Positions 35,151 to 43,187 of a DNA stretch of 64,000 nucleotides are shown here, piece by piece. The translations under genes were made by a program, and so were the position numbers. Below the pieces are notes generated by a model. That model ran no database searches. It worked only from the letters and a program-made list of their open reading frames with translations, and was not told where the DNA came from. Position 1 is the stretch's first letter, and each line of letters opens with the position of its first letter. Source of the DNA: Streptomyces nitrosporeus (GTDB taxonomy: Bacteria; Actinomycetota; Actinomycetes; Streptomycetales; Streptomycetaceae). Where the stretch lies: the NCBI RefSeq assembly GCF_008704555.1, contig NZ_CP023702.1, positions 1,674,001 through 1,738,000 on the forward strand, in the 5' to 3' direction.

Positions 35151-35435
35151 ATGGCTGACGACGACACCGATTTCCCTCCTGGCGACGGTCCTACCAGTGG
35201 AATCTCCGTCTCACTGACCGCCGGTACTCTGCAAGCGATCCGTGAGCGGGTCGGCAAGCGGGGCGTGTCCGCCTACCTGGAGAGGGCCGCACAGCAGCAG
35301 ATCGAGCGCGACTACCTGGACGAGCTGATCGCCGACTTCGACAAAACCCATGGCCCCGCCGACCCCGAGGCCGTCGCCGCCAAGCGAGCCAAGCTCACCG
35401 GCGGCACCACCTCCGATGCCGGGGCAGCTGCGTGA
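35151..35435 (+). CDS. VapB-like antitoxin
   Basis: The 94-residue protein has an N-terminal beta-strand plus helices (GISVSLTAGTLQAIRERVGK, then GVSAYLERAAQQQIERDYLD) of ribbon-helix-helix type, followed by a charged tail (ELIADFDKTHGPADPEAVAA) that would wrap the toxin. Its stop overlaps the toxin's GTG start by 4 bases (GTGA), the usual coupling in VapBC operons. It should neutralise the PIN toxin and, with it, repress the operon through the palindrome just upstream. The gene lies inside the att-like bracketed segment. Confidence 0.82.
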   Translation: MADDDTDFPPGDGPTSGISVSLTAGTLQAIRERVGKRGVSAYLERAAQQQIERDYLDELIADFDKTHGPADPEAVAAKRAKLTGGTTSDAGAAA

Positions 35436-35833
35436 GCGGCGCCCTCATCCTGGACAGCGAGGGCCTAGCCAAGGCCGTACAACGCGACCGCGAGGTCCAC
35501 GAATGGCTCGCCGCCGCCCGCGACGCCGACCTTCCCGTGATCACCTCGGCAGCCGTACTCGTCGAAGTGATCCACCCCCGGATCAACGACGCCGCGCTGA
35601 AGTGGACGCTATCCCGACTCCGCGTCGAGCCTGTCACCCAGACCCTCGCCCAATCCGCCGCCGGCCTGCTGCGCGCGGCCGGCCTGCACGGCCACAAGTA
35701 CGCCATCGACGCCATGCTCTGCGCCACCGCCCTCGCCCAGCCGGGCCGCCGCGTCACCATCCTGACCTCCGACGTCGAGGACGTCACCATGCTCACCGCG
35801 GACTACCCTCGCGTGAATGCCGAGAAGGTCTGA
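35432..35833 (+). CDS. VapC-like PIN-domain ribonuclease toxin
   Basis: The 133-residue protein has the acidic PIN active site: D8 (ALILDSEGLAKAV), E45 (AAVLVEVIHP), D93 (KYAIDAMLCATAL) and D114 (LTSDVEDV). PIN toxins cut tRNA or rRNA with Mg2+ when freed from their antitoxin. Length and motif spacing are normal, so it is likely active. The GTG start overlaps the antitoxin stop. The pair may stabilise the mobile segment bracketed by the att-like repeats at 34981 and 38482. Confidence 0.85.
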   Translation: MSGALILDSEGLAKAVQRDREVHEWLAAARDADLPVITSAAVLVEVIHPRINDAALKWTLSRLRVEPVTQTLAQSAAGLLRAAGLHGHKYAIDAMLCATALAQPGRRVTILTSDVEDVTMLTADYPRVNAEKV

Positions 35834-35949
35834 TCCGCAACCGTGTGCTTTCGTCGACTTCACCATTTCCTGGCCAGCCCGACCTCGTCGACGGCCAGGG
35901 GCCTTCGTGCAGTACGCCTCTCGGTTTGCTACCGGGCGGCGCCCTTTGC

Positions 35950-36057
35950 CTATCTGACCGTCCAGGCGGCATAGAACAGCAGGGGGTTGGGGGCGAACGC
36001 CACGGTCAGCATCCCGACGGCCGCAAGGGCCGAGCCGCCTACCCTGACCAGGTGCGG
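35950..36057 (-). pseudogene. Possible MFS transporter fragment cut by the IS3 element
   Basis: The minus strand reads VRVGGSALAAVGMLTVAFAP, then NPLLFYAAWTVR and a stop, resembling one transmembrane hairpin of an MFS transporter. It begins at the left end of the full IS3 copy and ends at a TAG at 35950. It is only 35 codons, so the call is tentative. Confidence 0.35.
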
Positions 36058-36129
36058 GGGCCTTGACCCCTGATGTTGGACACACGAGACACTGGATCCT
36101 GCGGATCTGAGAACGGACATCTCGTGGTC

Positions 36130-36429
36130 ATGAAGAACTACCCGCCTCAGTTCAGGGCGGACGCGGTCGCTCTGTACGAGTCGCGGCCCGAAGCGACGGT
36201 CAGGTCGGTCGCAGCCGATCCGGGGATCAACCCGGAGACCCTGCGGAACCGGGTGAGGGCAGCCGGAGTGAGCCGTCCCCGGGGACGGGGGACGCAGGAA
36301 CCCTCTCAGCAGGCGGTGCCGTTGGAGGCGGAGAACGCCGCCTTGCGGAAGAAGGTCCGTGAGCTGGAGGAGGAACGCGAGATCCTGCGCAAAGCGGCGA
36401 AGTATTTCGCCGGGGAGACGCGCTGGTGA
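36130..36429 (+). CDS. IS3-family transposase OrfA
   Basis: The 99-residue protein (MKNYPPQFRADAVALYESRP) has the IS3 helix-turn-helix (VRSVAADPGINPETLRNRVR) and a C-terminal leucine-zipper-like helix (AENAALRKKVRELEEEREIL). It binds the element's ends. The stop overlaps the orfB GTG by 4 bases (GTGA), so OrfB can be made by reinitiation; no clear slippery A-run is present for the usual -1 frameshift fusion. Confidence 0.9.
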   Translation: MKNYPPQFRADAVALYESRPEATVRSVAADPGINPETLRNRVRAAGVSRPRGRGTQEPSQQAVPLEAENAALRKKVRELEEEREILRKAAKYFAGETRW

Positions 36430-37328
36430 ACCGCTTCCAGTGTGTCGCCGACCTCCAGCGCCGTCACGGCGTGAAGCGGCTGTGCAGCATCCTCGGCGTC
36501 AGCCGCTCGAGCTTCTGCTACTGGCGCCGCACAGCCGCGGACCGGTCCGCCCGGCAGGCGGCCGAGGCCCGCCTGGCCGCCCGGATACGGGCCGTGCACC
36601 AGGAATCGGACGGCACCTACGGAGCCCCAGGAATCACCGCCGAACTCCGCGAGACGAGCGTCGAGGTGGTCAACCACAAGCGGGTCGCCAGGATCATGCG
36701 GGCGTCGGGGATCGAGGGGGTCCGGTTGCGTCGCCGGCACCGCACCACAGTCCCCGACCCGGCCGCGGCCAAGGCGCCGGACCTGATCGGCCGCGACTTC
36801 ACCGCGGACAGACCGAACACGAAGCACGTCGGTGGCATCACCTGCCTGCCCGTCGACGGCGGGAAATCCTGCTACCTGGCGACCGTCATCGACCTCGCAT
36901 CACGCCGTCCGGCCGGCTGGGCAATCGCCGACCACATGCGCGCGGACCTCGTCACCGACGCCCTGGCCGCAGCGGTCCGCACCCGTGGCAGCCTCGCCGG
37001 ATCGATCATGCACACCGACCACGGAGCCCAGTACACGAGCAGGATTTTCGCCGAAGCCTGCAGGTCAGCAGGGGTTCGACGAAGCATGAGCGCGGTCGGG
37101 TCCAGCGCGGACAACGCACTCGCCGAGTCCTTCAACGCCACCTTCAAACGCGAGACCCTGCAAGGACGAAAGAGTCGGCCAACCGAGCGCGAGGCCCGCC
37201 TCGACGCCTTCCGACGACTCCACCGCTACAACACCCGACGCCGGCACTCCCGCCTCGGACAACGATCACCGAACGCCTTCGAGGAGGCTCTCAAACTCAC
37301 ACCAACTACGCTGGCCAAAGCCGCATAA
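36426..37328 (+). CDS. IS3-family transposase OrfB, first catalytic Asp replaced by Gly
   Basis: The frame is intact over 300 residues and has the HTH_21 region (RIRAVHQESDGTYGAPGITA) and the rve/DDE integrase core. The second Asp (IMHTDHGAQYTS) and the Glu (ADNALAESFNATFKRE) are present. At the first Asp position, however, it reads HVGGITCLPVDG, whereas copy 1 at 16855 reads YVGDITYLPVDG. Residue 137 is therefore Gly instead of the metal-binding Asp. I infer a catalytically dead enzyme despite the complete frame. It cannot be helped by copy 1, which is frameshifted and truncated. Confidence 0.9.
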   Translation: MNRFQCVADLQRRHGVKRLCSILGVSRSSFCYWRRTAADRSARQAAEARLAARIRAVHQESDGTYGAPGITAELRETSVEVVNHKRVARIMRASGIEGVRLRRRHRTTVPDPAAAKAPDLIGRDFTADRPNTKHVGGITCLPVDGGKSCYLATVIDLASRRPAGWAIADHMRADLVTDALAAAVRTRGSLAGSIMHTDHGAQYTSRIFAEACRSAGVRRSMSAVGSSADNALAESFNATFKRETLQGRKSRPTEREARLDAFRRLHRYNTRRRHSRLGQRSPNAFEEALKLTPTTLAKAA

Positions 37329-37357
37329 CCCGGGTTCAGGATTCGGGGTCAAGGCCC

Positions 37358-37786
37358 GAGCCCGAGTCAACGCGATTCGGCCTTCCCTACTACACGCCCG
37401 AGACCCCGTCCTCGCGGCAGCGCATCAACCCAGAGGGTGGCAGGAGGAACTGCGGGCTGTGCGCTACAGCGGGTGACGATCTCATGGCCGGCCGCAACCC
37501 GAACTCCGTCCCCGGGGCCGACCGGCCCATGACCAGGGCTGAGGTGTCGGCAGCCACAGGTCTCCCGTTCCGCAGCGTCGGGGACTTGAATGTCATCGTC
37601 AGCGACATGCTGCGCTGGGGGCCGGGAGCACGTGCAATCGTGGGGGCCTGGCCGCAGAAGGGGATCGGCCATTACTTCAACGTCGCCAATATCGACGGCA
37701 AGGTGGTATTCCTCGACTTCCAGTCAGGCAAGGCCAACCCAGCCGCGAGCAGGTACCGCGACTGCTACATCATGAGGACCAACTGA
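37358..37786 (+). pseudogene. Papain-fold toxin tip, 5' part removed by the IS3 element
   Basis: Immediately after the IS3 right end the frame reads PYYTPETPSSRQRINPEGGR, then NCGLCATAGDDLMAGRNPNS, SMVG-like GPGARAIVGAWPQKGIGHYF and VVFLDFQSGKANP, ending CYIMRTN and TGA. The Cys of NCGLC, the His of GIGHYFNV and the Asp of FLDFQSG form the triad pattern of the papain-fold toxin 1 family, which are predicted Gln deamidases or proteases at the ends of polymorphic toxins. No start codon or delivery domain remains, so it is an orphan toxin cassette. An immunity-like gene follows by one base. Confidence 0.75.
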
Positions 37787-37787
37787 C

Positions 37788-38069
37788 ATGCTCGACAGGG
37801 AACAGGCCGAGCGCAGAGCCGCGGAGTTCCTCGCAGGCGAAAGCCGGTCCTGGGGACCGTCCTCATCTGTCCGAATCATCTCCGAGTACTGCTTCACTGA
37901 CGGGGGGCAGTTCATCGCTCCCTACGACCACATCGACTACCTCGACCACGGGCGCGAGGACATGCAGCTAGGAGGAAACCTACCGGTCGCGGTCGACCTG
38001 ACCACCGGATCCTGCCGCTTCATCGGCTGGGAGGAGGCGGACGTCTTCATGGAACGCAACCTACTCTGA
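37788..38069 (+). CDS. Imm35-like immunity protein of the orphan toxin
   Basis: The 93-residue protein begins MLDREQAERRAAEFLAGESR and has the Imm35 (YrhB-like) pattern: a short helix, then VRIISEYCFTDGGQFIAPYD, and LGGNLPVAVDLTTGSCRFIG near the end. It starts one base after the toxin stop. Imm35-type proteins commonly follow papain-fold toxin tips, which supports both calls. The gene is intact although its toxin has lost its 5' part, as expected for a retained antidote. Confidence 0.72.
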   Translation: MLDREQAERRAAEFLAGESRSWGPSSSVRIISEYCFTDGGQFIAPYDHIDYLDHGREDMQLGGNLPVAVDLTTGSCRFIGWEEADVFMERNLL

Positions 38070-38128
38070 ACAGGAGCCGCCCCGAGCACGCACAGCGGGC
38101 CTCGCCGAAAGCACCCTGGCGAGACCCG

Positions 38129-38160
38129 CTCTCGTGTGTCCGACATCAGGGATCAAGGCC
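38129..38160 (-). mobile_element. Solitary IS3-type end, inverted
   Basis: Read on the minus strand these 32 bases start GGCCTTGATCCCTGATGTCG and continue GACACACGAGA. They match the left end of the IS3 copy at 16855 at about 30 of 32 positions. No transposase sequence adjoins it. It is a deletion relic of a third copy in opposite orientation. The gap 38070-38494 otherwise shows no gene. Confidence 0.7.
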
Positions 38161-38385
38161 CACCAATGAACGTAGGCCGGGATGGCAGCTCACACCGCCG
38201 CTGGGGAGTGCAGCGGGACCCCCCTACCGGAGTCCCCTGCCTTGTGCCGATGGTCCGGTCCGCACGGGCCCAGCCGGAGAGGTCCGTGAGGTTGAGACTT
38301 CCGAATTCGAGCGTCACACGGGCGTCAAGAATCTCCGAACGAGACCTTGAAGGCGTCGCCACTACAAGCCCCTCCCTCATGAATT

Positions 38386-38394
38386 CGCAGGTCA
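38386..38394 (-). repeat. att-like core, copy 3 (TGACCTGCG)
   Basis: On the minus strand it reads CTGACCTGCGAATTC, 93 bases from copy 4 and in the same orientation as the other three copies. Confidence 0.45.
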
Positions 38395-38481
38395 GGTGGC
38401 CTACAAGGGTCGATCAGTCCGCTCGACCCGCTGTACCTCGGAAAACATGTCGAACAACCCCGGCCATGCCTGAGCAACCTT

Positions 38482-38497
38482 AGAAAACCGCAGGTCA
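38482..38497 (-). repeat. att-like core, copy 4, overlapping the methyltransferase stop
   Basis: TGACCTGCGGTTTTCT begins with the TGA stop of the methyltransferase gene (38495-38497). It is identical to copy 2 at 34981-34996. A gene 3' end is a favoured site for integrative elements, which suggests an attachment site. Confidence 0.6.
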
Positions 38498-39838
38498 GAC
38501 ACCCTTGTCGGCAGGCTCCAGAATCGCTACGCACTCAACGTGCGAGGTCATCGGGAACAGGTCGAACGCCCGCAGCGTCCGCACCCGGTAGCCGCCCTCC
38601 CGGAAGTACGCGATGTCCCGCGCCAGTGCCGCCGGGTCGCAGGCGACGTACGCGATGCGGCGTGCGCCCAGTGAGGAGAGGTGCTTGACCGTGGCCTTGC
38701 CGGCGCCCGCGCGCGGCGGGTCGAGGACGATCAGGTCGCATTCGGTGATGCCGGTGCGGGGCAGGACCTGGTCGACCTTGCCGTGTTCGATGCGGACCCG
38801 GTCGAGGTCCTTCAGGTTGTGCCGGGCGTCCTCGACCGCGCGCTTGCCGGACTCGATGCCCAGCACCGCGCCCTTCTCGCCGATGCGCTGGCCGATGGCG
38901 CCGGCGAAGAGGCCGACACCGCAGTAGAGGTCGAGGGCGGTGTCGTTCTTGCGGGGCAGCAGGCCCTGCATGACCGCGCGGACCAGGGTGTCGGCGGCCT
39001 GCGGGTGGACCTGCCAGAAGCCGCCGGAGCCGACGCGGTAGGTGCGGTCGTCGGCGCGTTCGCGGACGAAGGCGCGGCCGTGGACGCGGTGGACGCCGCC
39101 GTCCTTCTCGTCGACGCGGAGCACGGAGACGGGCTTGTCCAGTTCGACGAGGGGGAGGCGGCCGCCCTCGCGCGGGGTCAGGATGACCTGGCGGTCGTGG
39201 GAGCCGGTGGCGGAGATGGCCTCCACCGCGGCCATCTGCGGCCAGTCGCGCTTCTCGACGCCCAGTTCGGTGACGCCCGGAGCGGCGATCATGCAGTGGT
39301 CGATCGGCTGGACGTCGTGCGAACGGTGCTTGCGCAGTCCGGCGCGGCCGTCGGCGTCGACGGCGTACTGGACGCGGGTGCGCCAGGAGGGGACCTGGCC
39401 CGCCGGGAGCTTGTCGCCCTCGGCCGGCATGACCGTACCGTCCCAGCCGGCTTCCTCGGGGGTGAGGCCCGCGAGGCGCTGGAGCTGCTCGGCGATCACC
39501 TCGCCCTTGAGGCGGCGCTGGGCTCCGGGCTTGGCGTGCTGCCAGTCGCAGCCGCCGCACTTGCCGGGTCCGGCGTACGGGCACGGGGCCTCGACCCGGT
39601 CCTTGGACGCCTCGACGACGGTGACGGCGTCGGCGCGCAGGAAGCGGGAGTCGCTCGACCCCTCGGTGACCCGGGCGACGACCTTCTCGCCGGGCAGGGT
39701 GTGCCGTACGAAGAGGACCTGGCCCTCGGCCGTACGCGCGATGCAGTGGCCGCCGTGGGCGACGGGGCCGACCTCGACCTCGTACTCCCGGCCGACCAGC
39801 GACTCCCCGGCCGGCGACGGGGTGGATTCGTTCTGCAT
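38495..39838 (-). CDS. TRAM-domain class I RNA methyltransferase (RlmD/TrmA type)
   Basis: The 447-residue protein starts with a TRAM domain (SLVGREYEVEVGPVAHGGHC, then RTAEGQVLFVRHTLPGEKVV). An iron-sulphur-type cysteine cluster follows (APCPYAGPGKCGGCDWQHAK). The C-terminal SAM-binding domain has DLYCGVGLFAGAIG, LIVLDPPRAGAGK and YVACDPAALARDIAYF. These enzymes methylate uracil C5 in 23S rRNA or tRNA; the exact base cannot be read from sequence. Its last codons overlap the att-like core, and a second, diverged copy of its 3' end lies 3.5 kb away. It is probably the first gene of the conserved chromosome to the right. Confidence 0.92.
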   Translation of the reverse strand: MQNESTPSPAGESLVGREYEVEVGPVAHGGHCIARTAEGQVLFVRHTLPGEKVVARVTEGSSDSRFLRADAVTVVEASKDRVEAPCPYAGPGKCGGCDWQHAKPGAQRRLKGEVIAEQLQRLAGLTPEEAGWDGTVMPAEGDKLPAGQVPSWRTRVQYAVDADGRAGLRKHRSHDVQPIDHCMIAAPGVTELGVEKRDWPQMAAVEAISATGSHDRQVILTPREGGRLPLVELDKPVSVLRVDEKDGGVHRVHGRAFVRERADDRTYRVGSGGFWQVHPQAADTLVRAVMQGLLPRKNDTALDLYCGVGLFAGAIGQRIGEKGAVLGIESGKRAVEDARHNLKDLDRVRIEHGKVDQVLPRTGITECDLIVLDPPRAGAGKATVKHLSSLGARRIAYVACDPAALARDIAYFREGGYRVRTLRAFDLFPMTSHVECVAILEPADKGV

Positions 39839-40094
39839 GAGGGGGTTGCTCCAGAGATCGGGGAGGGGTACGGCGAGGTGGGACGGCCGGACGACAGCCC
39901 ACCAGTCTACGTGGGCCGAGGCTCGCCGCCGACCACCCGCCGGATCGCCCCGGCCGGGAGGACCGGCCGCCGGCCGCCCGCCGGGAGAACCCGCCCCGGC
40001 ACCCCCGCCGGAAGAGCTCCCTCCGGTACACCCCGCCGGAAGAGCCCGCTCCGGCGCCCCCGGCCGGGGGGCCGGTGGCGTCCGGCCGGGCCGG

Positions 40095-42149
40095 TCAGCT
40101 CTTGTGGTGGTGCGGCTCCTTGTGCCGCCGTTCCACCGGTCCGCGGCGGACCGAGCCCGGGGCCGTCCACTCCGCGCGCCTGCGGGCGCGCAGTTTCGCC
40201 GCCTCGGAGGACTCCAGCTGGTACGGCACCGAGGTGACCATCACGCCCGGGGTGAACAGCAGCCGGCCCTTCAGCCGCAGGGCGCTCTGGTTGTGCAGCA
40301 GGTGCTCGTACCAGTGGCCGACGACGTACTCGGGGATGTAGACGCTGATGACGTCGCGGGGCCGGTCCTTGCGGAGTGCCTTGACGTAGTCGATGACCGG
40401 GCGGGTCACCTCGCGGTAGGGCGAGTCGAGGATCTTCAGCGGGATGTCGATGCCGCGCCGCTCCCAGTCCTCCCTCAGTGCCTTGGTCTCGGCCGCGTCG
40501 ACGCTGATGGAGAGCGCCTCCAGCTGGTCGGAGCGGACCAGCTTGGCGTAGGCCAGGGCGCGCAGCGTCGGCCGGTGCAGCTTGGAGACCAGGACGATGG
40601 AGTGCACGCGCGAGGGCCGGATGGTGTCGTCGCCGGACGGCTCGTCGGGGGCGGCGATCTCCTCGGCGACCCGGTCGTAGTGGCGGCGGATGGCGGTCAT
40701 GGTGCCGAAGAAGATCACCATGCCGAGGAGGGCGACCCAGGCGCCGTGGGTGAACTTGGTGGCCAGGACGACGACGAGGACGAGGCCGGTGAAGAAGGCG
40801 CCGAAGGTGTTGATCGCCCGGGAGCGGATCATGTGGCGGCGCCGCGCCGGGTCCTGCTCGGTGCGCAGGTGGCGGTTCCAGTGCCGGACCATACCGGTCT
40901 GGCTGAGGGTGAAGGAGACGAAGACGCCGACGATGTACAGCTGGATGAGGCGGGTGGAGTCCGCACCGTAGATCCAGACGAGCAGGATCGCGGCGCCGGC
41001 GAGCAGCACGATGCCGTTGGAGAAGGCGAGCCGGTCGCCGCGGGTGTGCAGCTGCCGCGGCAGGTAGCGGTCCTGGGCGAGGATGGAGCCGAGCAGCGGG
41101 AAGCCGTTGTACGCGGTGTTGGCCGCGAGGAAGAGCACCAGGGCGGTGGCCGCGGCCAGCAGGACGAAGAAGAACGTGCCGTCGCCGAAGACCGCCGCGG
41201 CGACCTGGGAGATCACCGGGTCCTGTACGAAGCCCTCGCCGACCGGGGACCCGTTGTGGATGAGGTCCTTCGCCGGGTTCTCCGCCATCTTCACGTCGGT
41301 GACCATGGCGAGGCCGATGATGCCGCAGAACATGGTGACGGCCAGCAGGCCCATCGCGGCCAGGGTGGTCGCCGCGTTCTTGCTCTTCGGCTTGCGGAAG
41401 GCGGGGACGCCGTTGCTGATCGCCTCGACACCGGTGAGCGCCGCGCAGCCGGAGGAGAAGGCGCGCAGCAGCAGGAAGACGAGGGCGAAGCCGGCCAGCC
41501 CCTGGTGTTCGGGCTTGATCTCGTAGTCCGAGGTCGGCGCGTGCATGGTGTCGCCGAGGACCACGGAGCGGAAGACGCCCCAGACCAGCATGGCGAAGAC
41601 GCCGGCCACGAAGAGGTACGTGGGGATGGCGAAGAGCTTCCCGGACTCCTTGACGCCGCGCAGGTTCATCAGGGTCAGCAGGACGATCGCGCCGACGGCG
41701 CAGAGCGTCTTGTGCTCCACGACGAAGGGGATGGCGGAGCCGAGGTTCTCCACGCCGGAGGAGATCGACACGGCGACCGTGAGGACGTAGTCGACGAGGA
41801 GGGCGCTGGCGACCGTCAGACCGGCCTTGGGGCCGAGGTTGGTGTTCGCGACCTCGTAGTCGCCGCCGCCGCTCGGGTAGGCGCGGACGTTCTGCCGGTA
41901 GGAGGCGACGACCGTGAACATGAGCACCACGACGGCCACGGCGATCCACGGGCTGAAGTGGTACGCCGACACGCCCGCGATGGACAGCACGAGGAGGACT
42001 TCTCCCGGTGCGTAGGCCACGGAGGACAGCGGGTCGGACGCGAAGACGGGGAGCGCGATGCGCTTCGGGAGGAGCGTCTCCCCCAGCTTGTCGCTGCGCA
42101 GCGCCCGGCCGATCAGGATCCGTTTGGGCACGTCGGTCAGTTTGGACAC
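40095..42149 (-). CDS. APC-family permease (KUP/amino-acid-transporter-like)
   Basis: I chose the GTG at 42149 (VSKLTDVPKRILIGRALRSD), where family similarity begins, although no strong ribosome site precedes it. The 684-residue protein has about 12 membrane helices in the first 450 residues (LLVLSIAGVSAYHFSPWIAV, YPSGGGDYEVANTNLGPKAG, SGCAALTGVEAISNGVPAFR). A cytoplasmic domain follows (RVHSIVLVSKLHRPTLRALA, then PVIDYVKALRKDRPRDVISV). It resembles actinobacterial APC permeases located beside TrkA genes. I infer potassium or amino-acid uptake gated by the divergent RCK proteins. The intergenic gap 42150-42518 shows no gene; an AT-rich patch near 42235-42275 may hold the promoters. Confidence 0.88.
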   Translation of the reverse strand: MSKLTDVPKRILIGRALRSDKLGETLLPKRIALPVFASDPLSSVAYAPGEVLLVLSIAGVSAYHFSPWIAVAVVVLMFTVVASYRQNVRAYPSGGGDYEVANTNLGPKAGLTVASALLVDYVLTVAVSISSGVENLGSAIPFVVEHKTLCAVGAIVLLTLMNLRGVKESGKLFAIPTYLFVAGVFAMLVWGVFRSVVLGDTMHAPTSDYEIKPEHQGLAGFALVFLLLRAFSSGCAALTGVEAISNGVPAFRKPKSKNAATTLAAMGLLAVTMFCGIIGLAMVTDVKMAENPAKDLIHNGSPVGEGFVQDPVISQVAAAVFGDGTFFFVLLAAATALVLFLAANTAYNGFPLLGSILAQDRYLPRQLHTRGDRLAFSNGIVLLAGAAILLVWIYGADSTRLIQLYIVGVFVSFTLSQTGMVRHWNRHLRTEQDPARRRHMIRSRAINTFGAFFTGLVLVVVLATKFTHGAWVALLGMVIFFGTMTAIRRHYDRVAEEIAAPDEPSGDDTIRPSRVHSIVLVSKLHRPTLRALAYAKLVRSDQLEALSISVDAAETKALREDWERRGIDIPLKILDSPYREVTRPVIDYVKALRKDRPRDVISVYIPEYVVGHWYEHLLHNQSALRLKGRLLFTPGVMVTSVPYQLESSEAAKLRARRRAEWTAPGSVRRGPVERRHKEPHHHKS

Positions 42150-42518
42150 GCTGAGGATCGTAAGCGCTGCGGGGAGGGTGCTCGGGGCCACCACCCGGCC
42201 GGAACCCGGAAAACCTTCATAATTACCCGCCTCCACCGCGAAAGTCCATGGAATCCTTAACGGAATATTTGCGGTTCGGCCGGTCCGGGGCGTCTTCCGG
42301 CCACCCTCCGGACGCTCCCGTGGCGGGTTGCCGTCAACTCCGGGACACGGCGTACGCACACGCGGGTGAGGTGTGCGATCCCGGTCCGCATAAGCTCGTC
42401 CCCGGGCAACGGCGAGGGCGGTTGCCTCCGTTGTTCTGCCCCGCAAGCTGAGAGAGAAGTGTGAGCAGGGTGTTTTCGCAGGTCATCGGGTCGATCAGGA
42501 CTGCGAGGTAGGCGCAAG

Positions 42519-43187
42519 GTGCACATCGTCATCATGGGTTGCGGGCGCGTCGGAGCCGCTCTCGCACAGACCCTGGAGCAGCAGGGGCACACGGTCGCCG
42601 TGATCGACCAGGACCCCACGGCCTTCCGGCGCCTCGGCTCCGGGTTCGGCGGCCGACGGGTGAGCGGGGTCGGTTTCGACCAGGACACCCTGCGTGAGGC
42701 GGGGATCGAGGAGGCCGGGGCGTTCGCCGCGGTCAGCAGCGGCGACAACTCCAACATCATCGCGGCCCGGGTGGCCCGCGAGATGTTCGGTATCGAGAAC
42801 GTCGCGGCGCGCATCTACGACCCTCGGCGCGCCGAGGTCTACCAGCGTCTGGGCATCCCCACCGTGGCGACGGTCCGCTGGACCGCCGACCAGATGCTGC
42901 GGCGGCTCCTGCCGTCGGGCGCCGAGCCGCTGTGGCGGGATCCGAGCGGTGGTGTGCAGCTCGCCGAGGTCCACACCACCCCCTCGTGGATCGGCCACAA
43001 GATCAGCACCCTGCAGGAGGAGACCGGCGTCCGTGTCGCCTTCCTCACCCGTCTGGGCGAGGCCATACTGCCGACGTCGCAGACGGTGCTGCAGGAGGGC
43101 GACCTGGTCCACGTGATGATGCGTACGGACGAGATCGCGAAGGTCGAGGAAGCCTTCGCCGAGGGTCCTGAGGAGGGCGGTCACTGA
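42519..43187 (+). CDS. TrkA/RCK-domain potassium-transport regulatory protein, first of pair
   Basis: The 222-residue protein opens with a Rossmann NAD-binding RCK_N domain (MHIVIMGCGRVGAALAQTLE, acidic strand end AVIDQDP, SSGDNSNIIAARVARE) and ends with a TrkA_C domain (EETGVRVAFLTRLGEAILPT, LQEGDLVHVMM). Such proteins bind NAD(H) or nucleotides and gate K+ transporters at the membrane. The GTG at 42519 has AAGG directly upstream. Its TGA overlaps the ATG of the next trkA gene by one base (TGATG), so the two are co-translated. This pair resembles the mycobacterial ceoB/ceoC arrangement. Confidence 0.93.
   Translation: MHIVIMGCGRVGAALAQTLEQQGHTVAVIDQDPTAFRRLGSGFGGRRVSGVGFDQDTLREAGIEEAGAFAAVSSGDNSNIIAARVAREMFGIENVAARIYDPRRAEVYQRLGIPTVATVRWTADQMLRRLLPSGAEPLWRDPSGGVQLAEVHTTPSWIGHKISTLQEETGVRVAFLTRLGEAILPTSQTVLQEGDLVHVMMRTDEIAKVEEAFAEGPEEGGH

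Larger units (their letters stand above)
36058..37357 (+). mobile_element. IS3-family element, copy 2, full length (1300 bp)
   Basis: Perfect 13-bp terminal inverted repeats, GGGCCTTGACCCC at 36058-36070 and its complement at 37345-37357, bound two overlapping ORFs. I see no clear target duplication: the flanks are CGG on the left and GAG on the right. It cuts the toxin gene whose tip remains at 37358-37786. A related truncated copy lies at 16855 and a solitary end at 38129. Confidence 0.9.

Noticed and set aside
35834..35949. Search for a gene between vapC and the possible MFS fragment
   Set aside because: None of the six frames gives a recognisable or statistically convincing protein.
39042..42260. 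1072-codon plus-strand frame opposite the methyltransferase and APC permease genes
   Set aside because: Low-complexity Asp/Glu/Gly/His-rich translation spanning two clear minus-strand genes. It is an antisense artefact.
42476..42492. Another CGCAGGTCA before the first trkA gene, similar to the att-like cores
   Set aside because: It is in the opposite orientation, the match stops after nine bases, and no gene-end duplicate adjoins it. It is probably chance.
42150..42518. Possible c-di-AMP (ydaO-type) riboswitch before the trkA genes
   Set aside because: Such switches often control potassium genes, but I could not pair the conserved stems. There is not enough evidence to list it.
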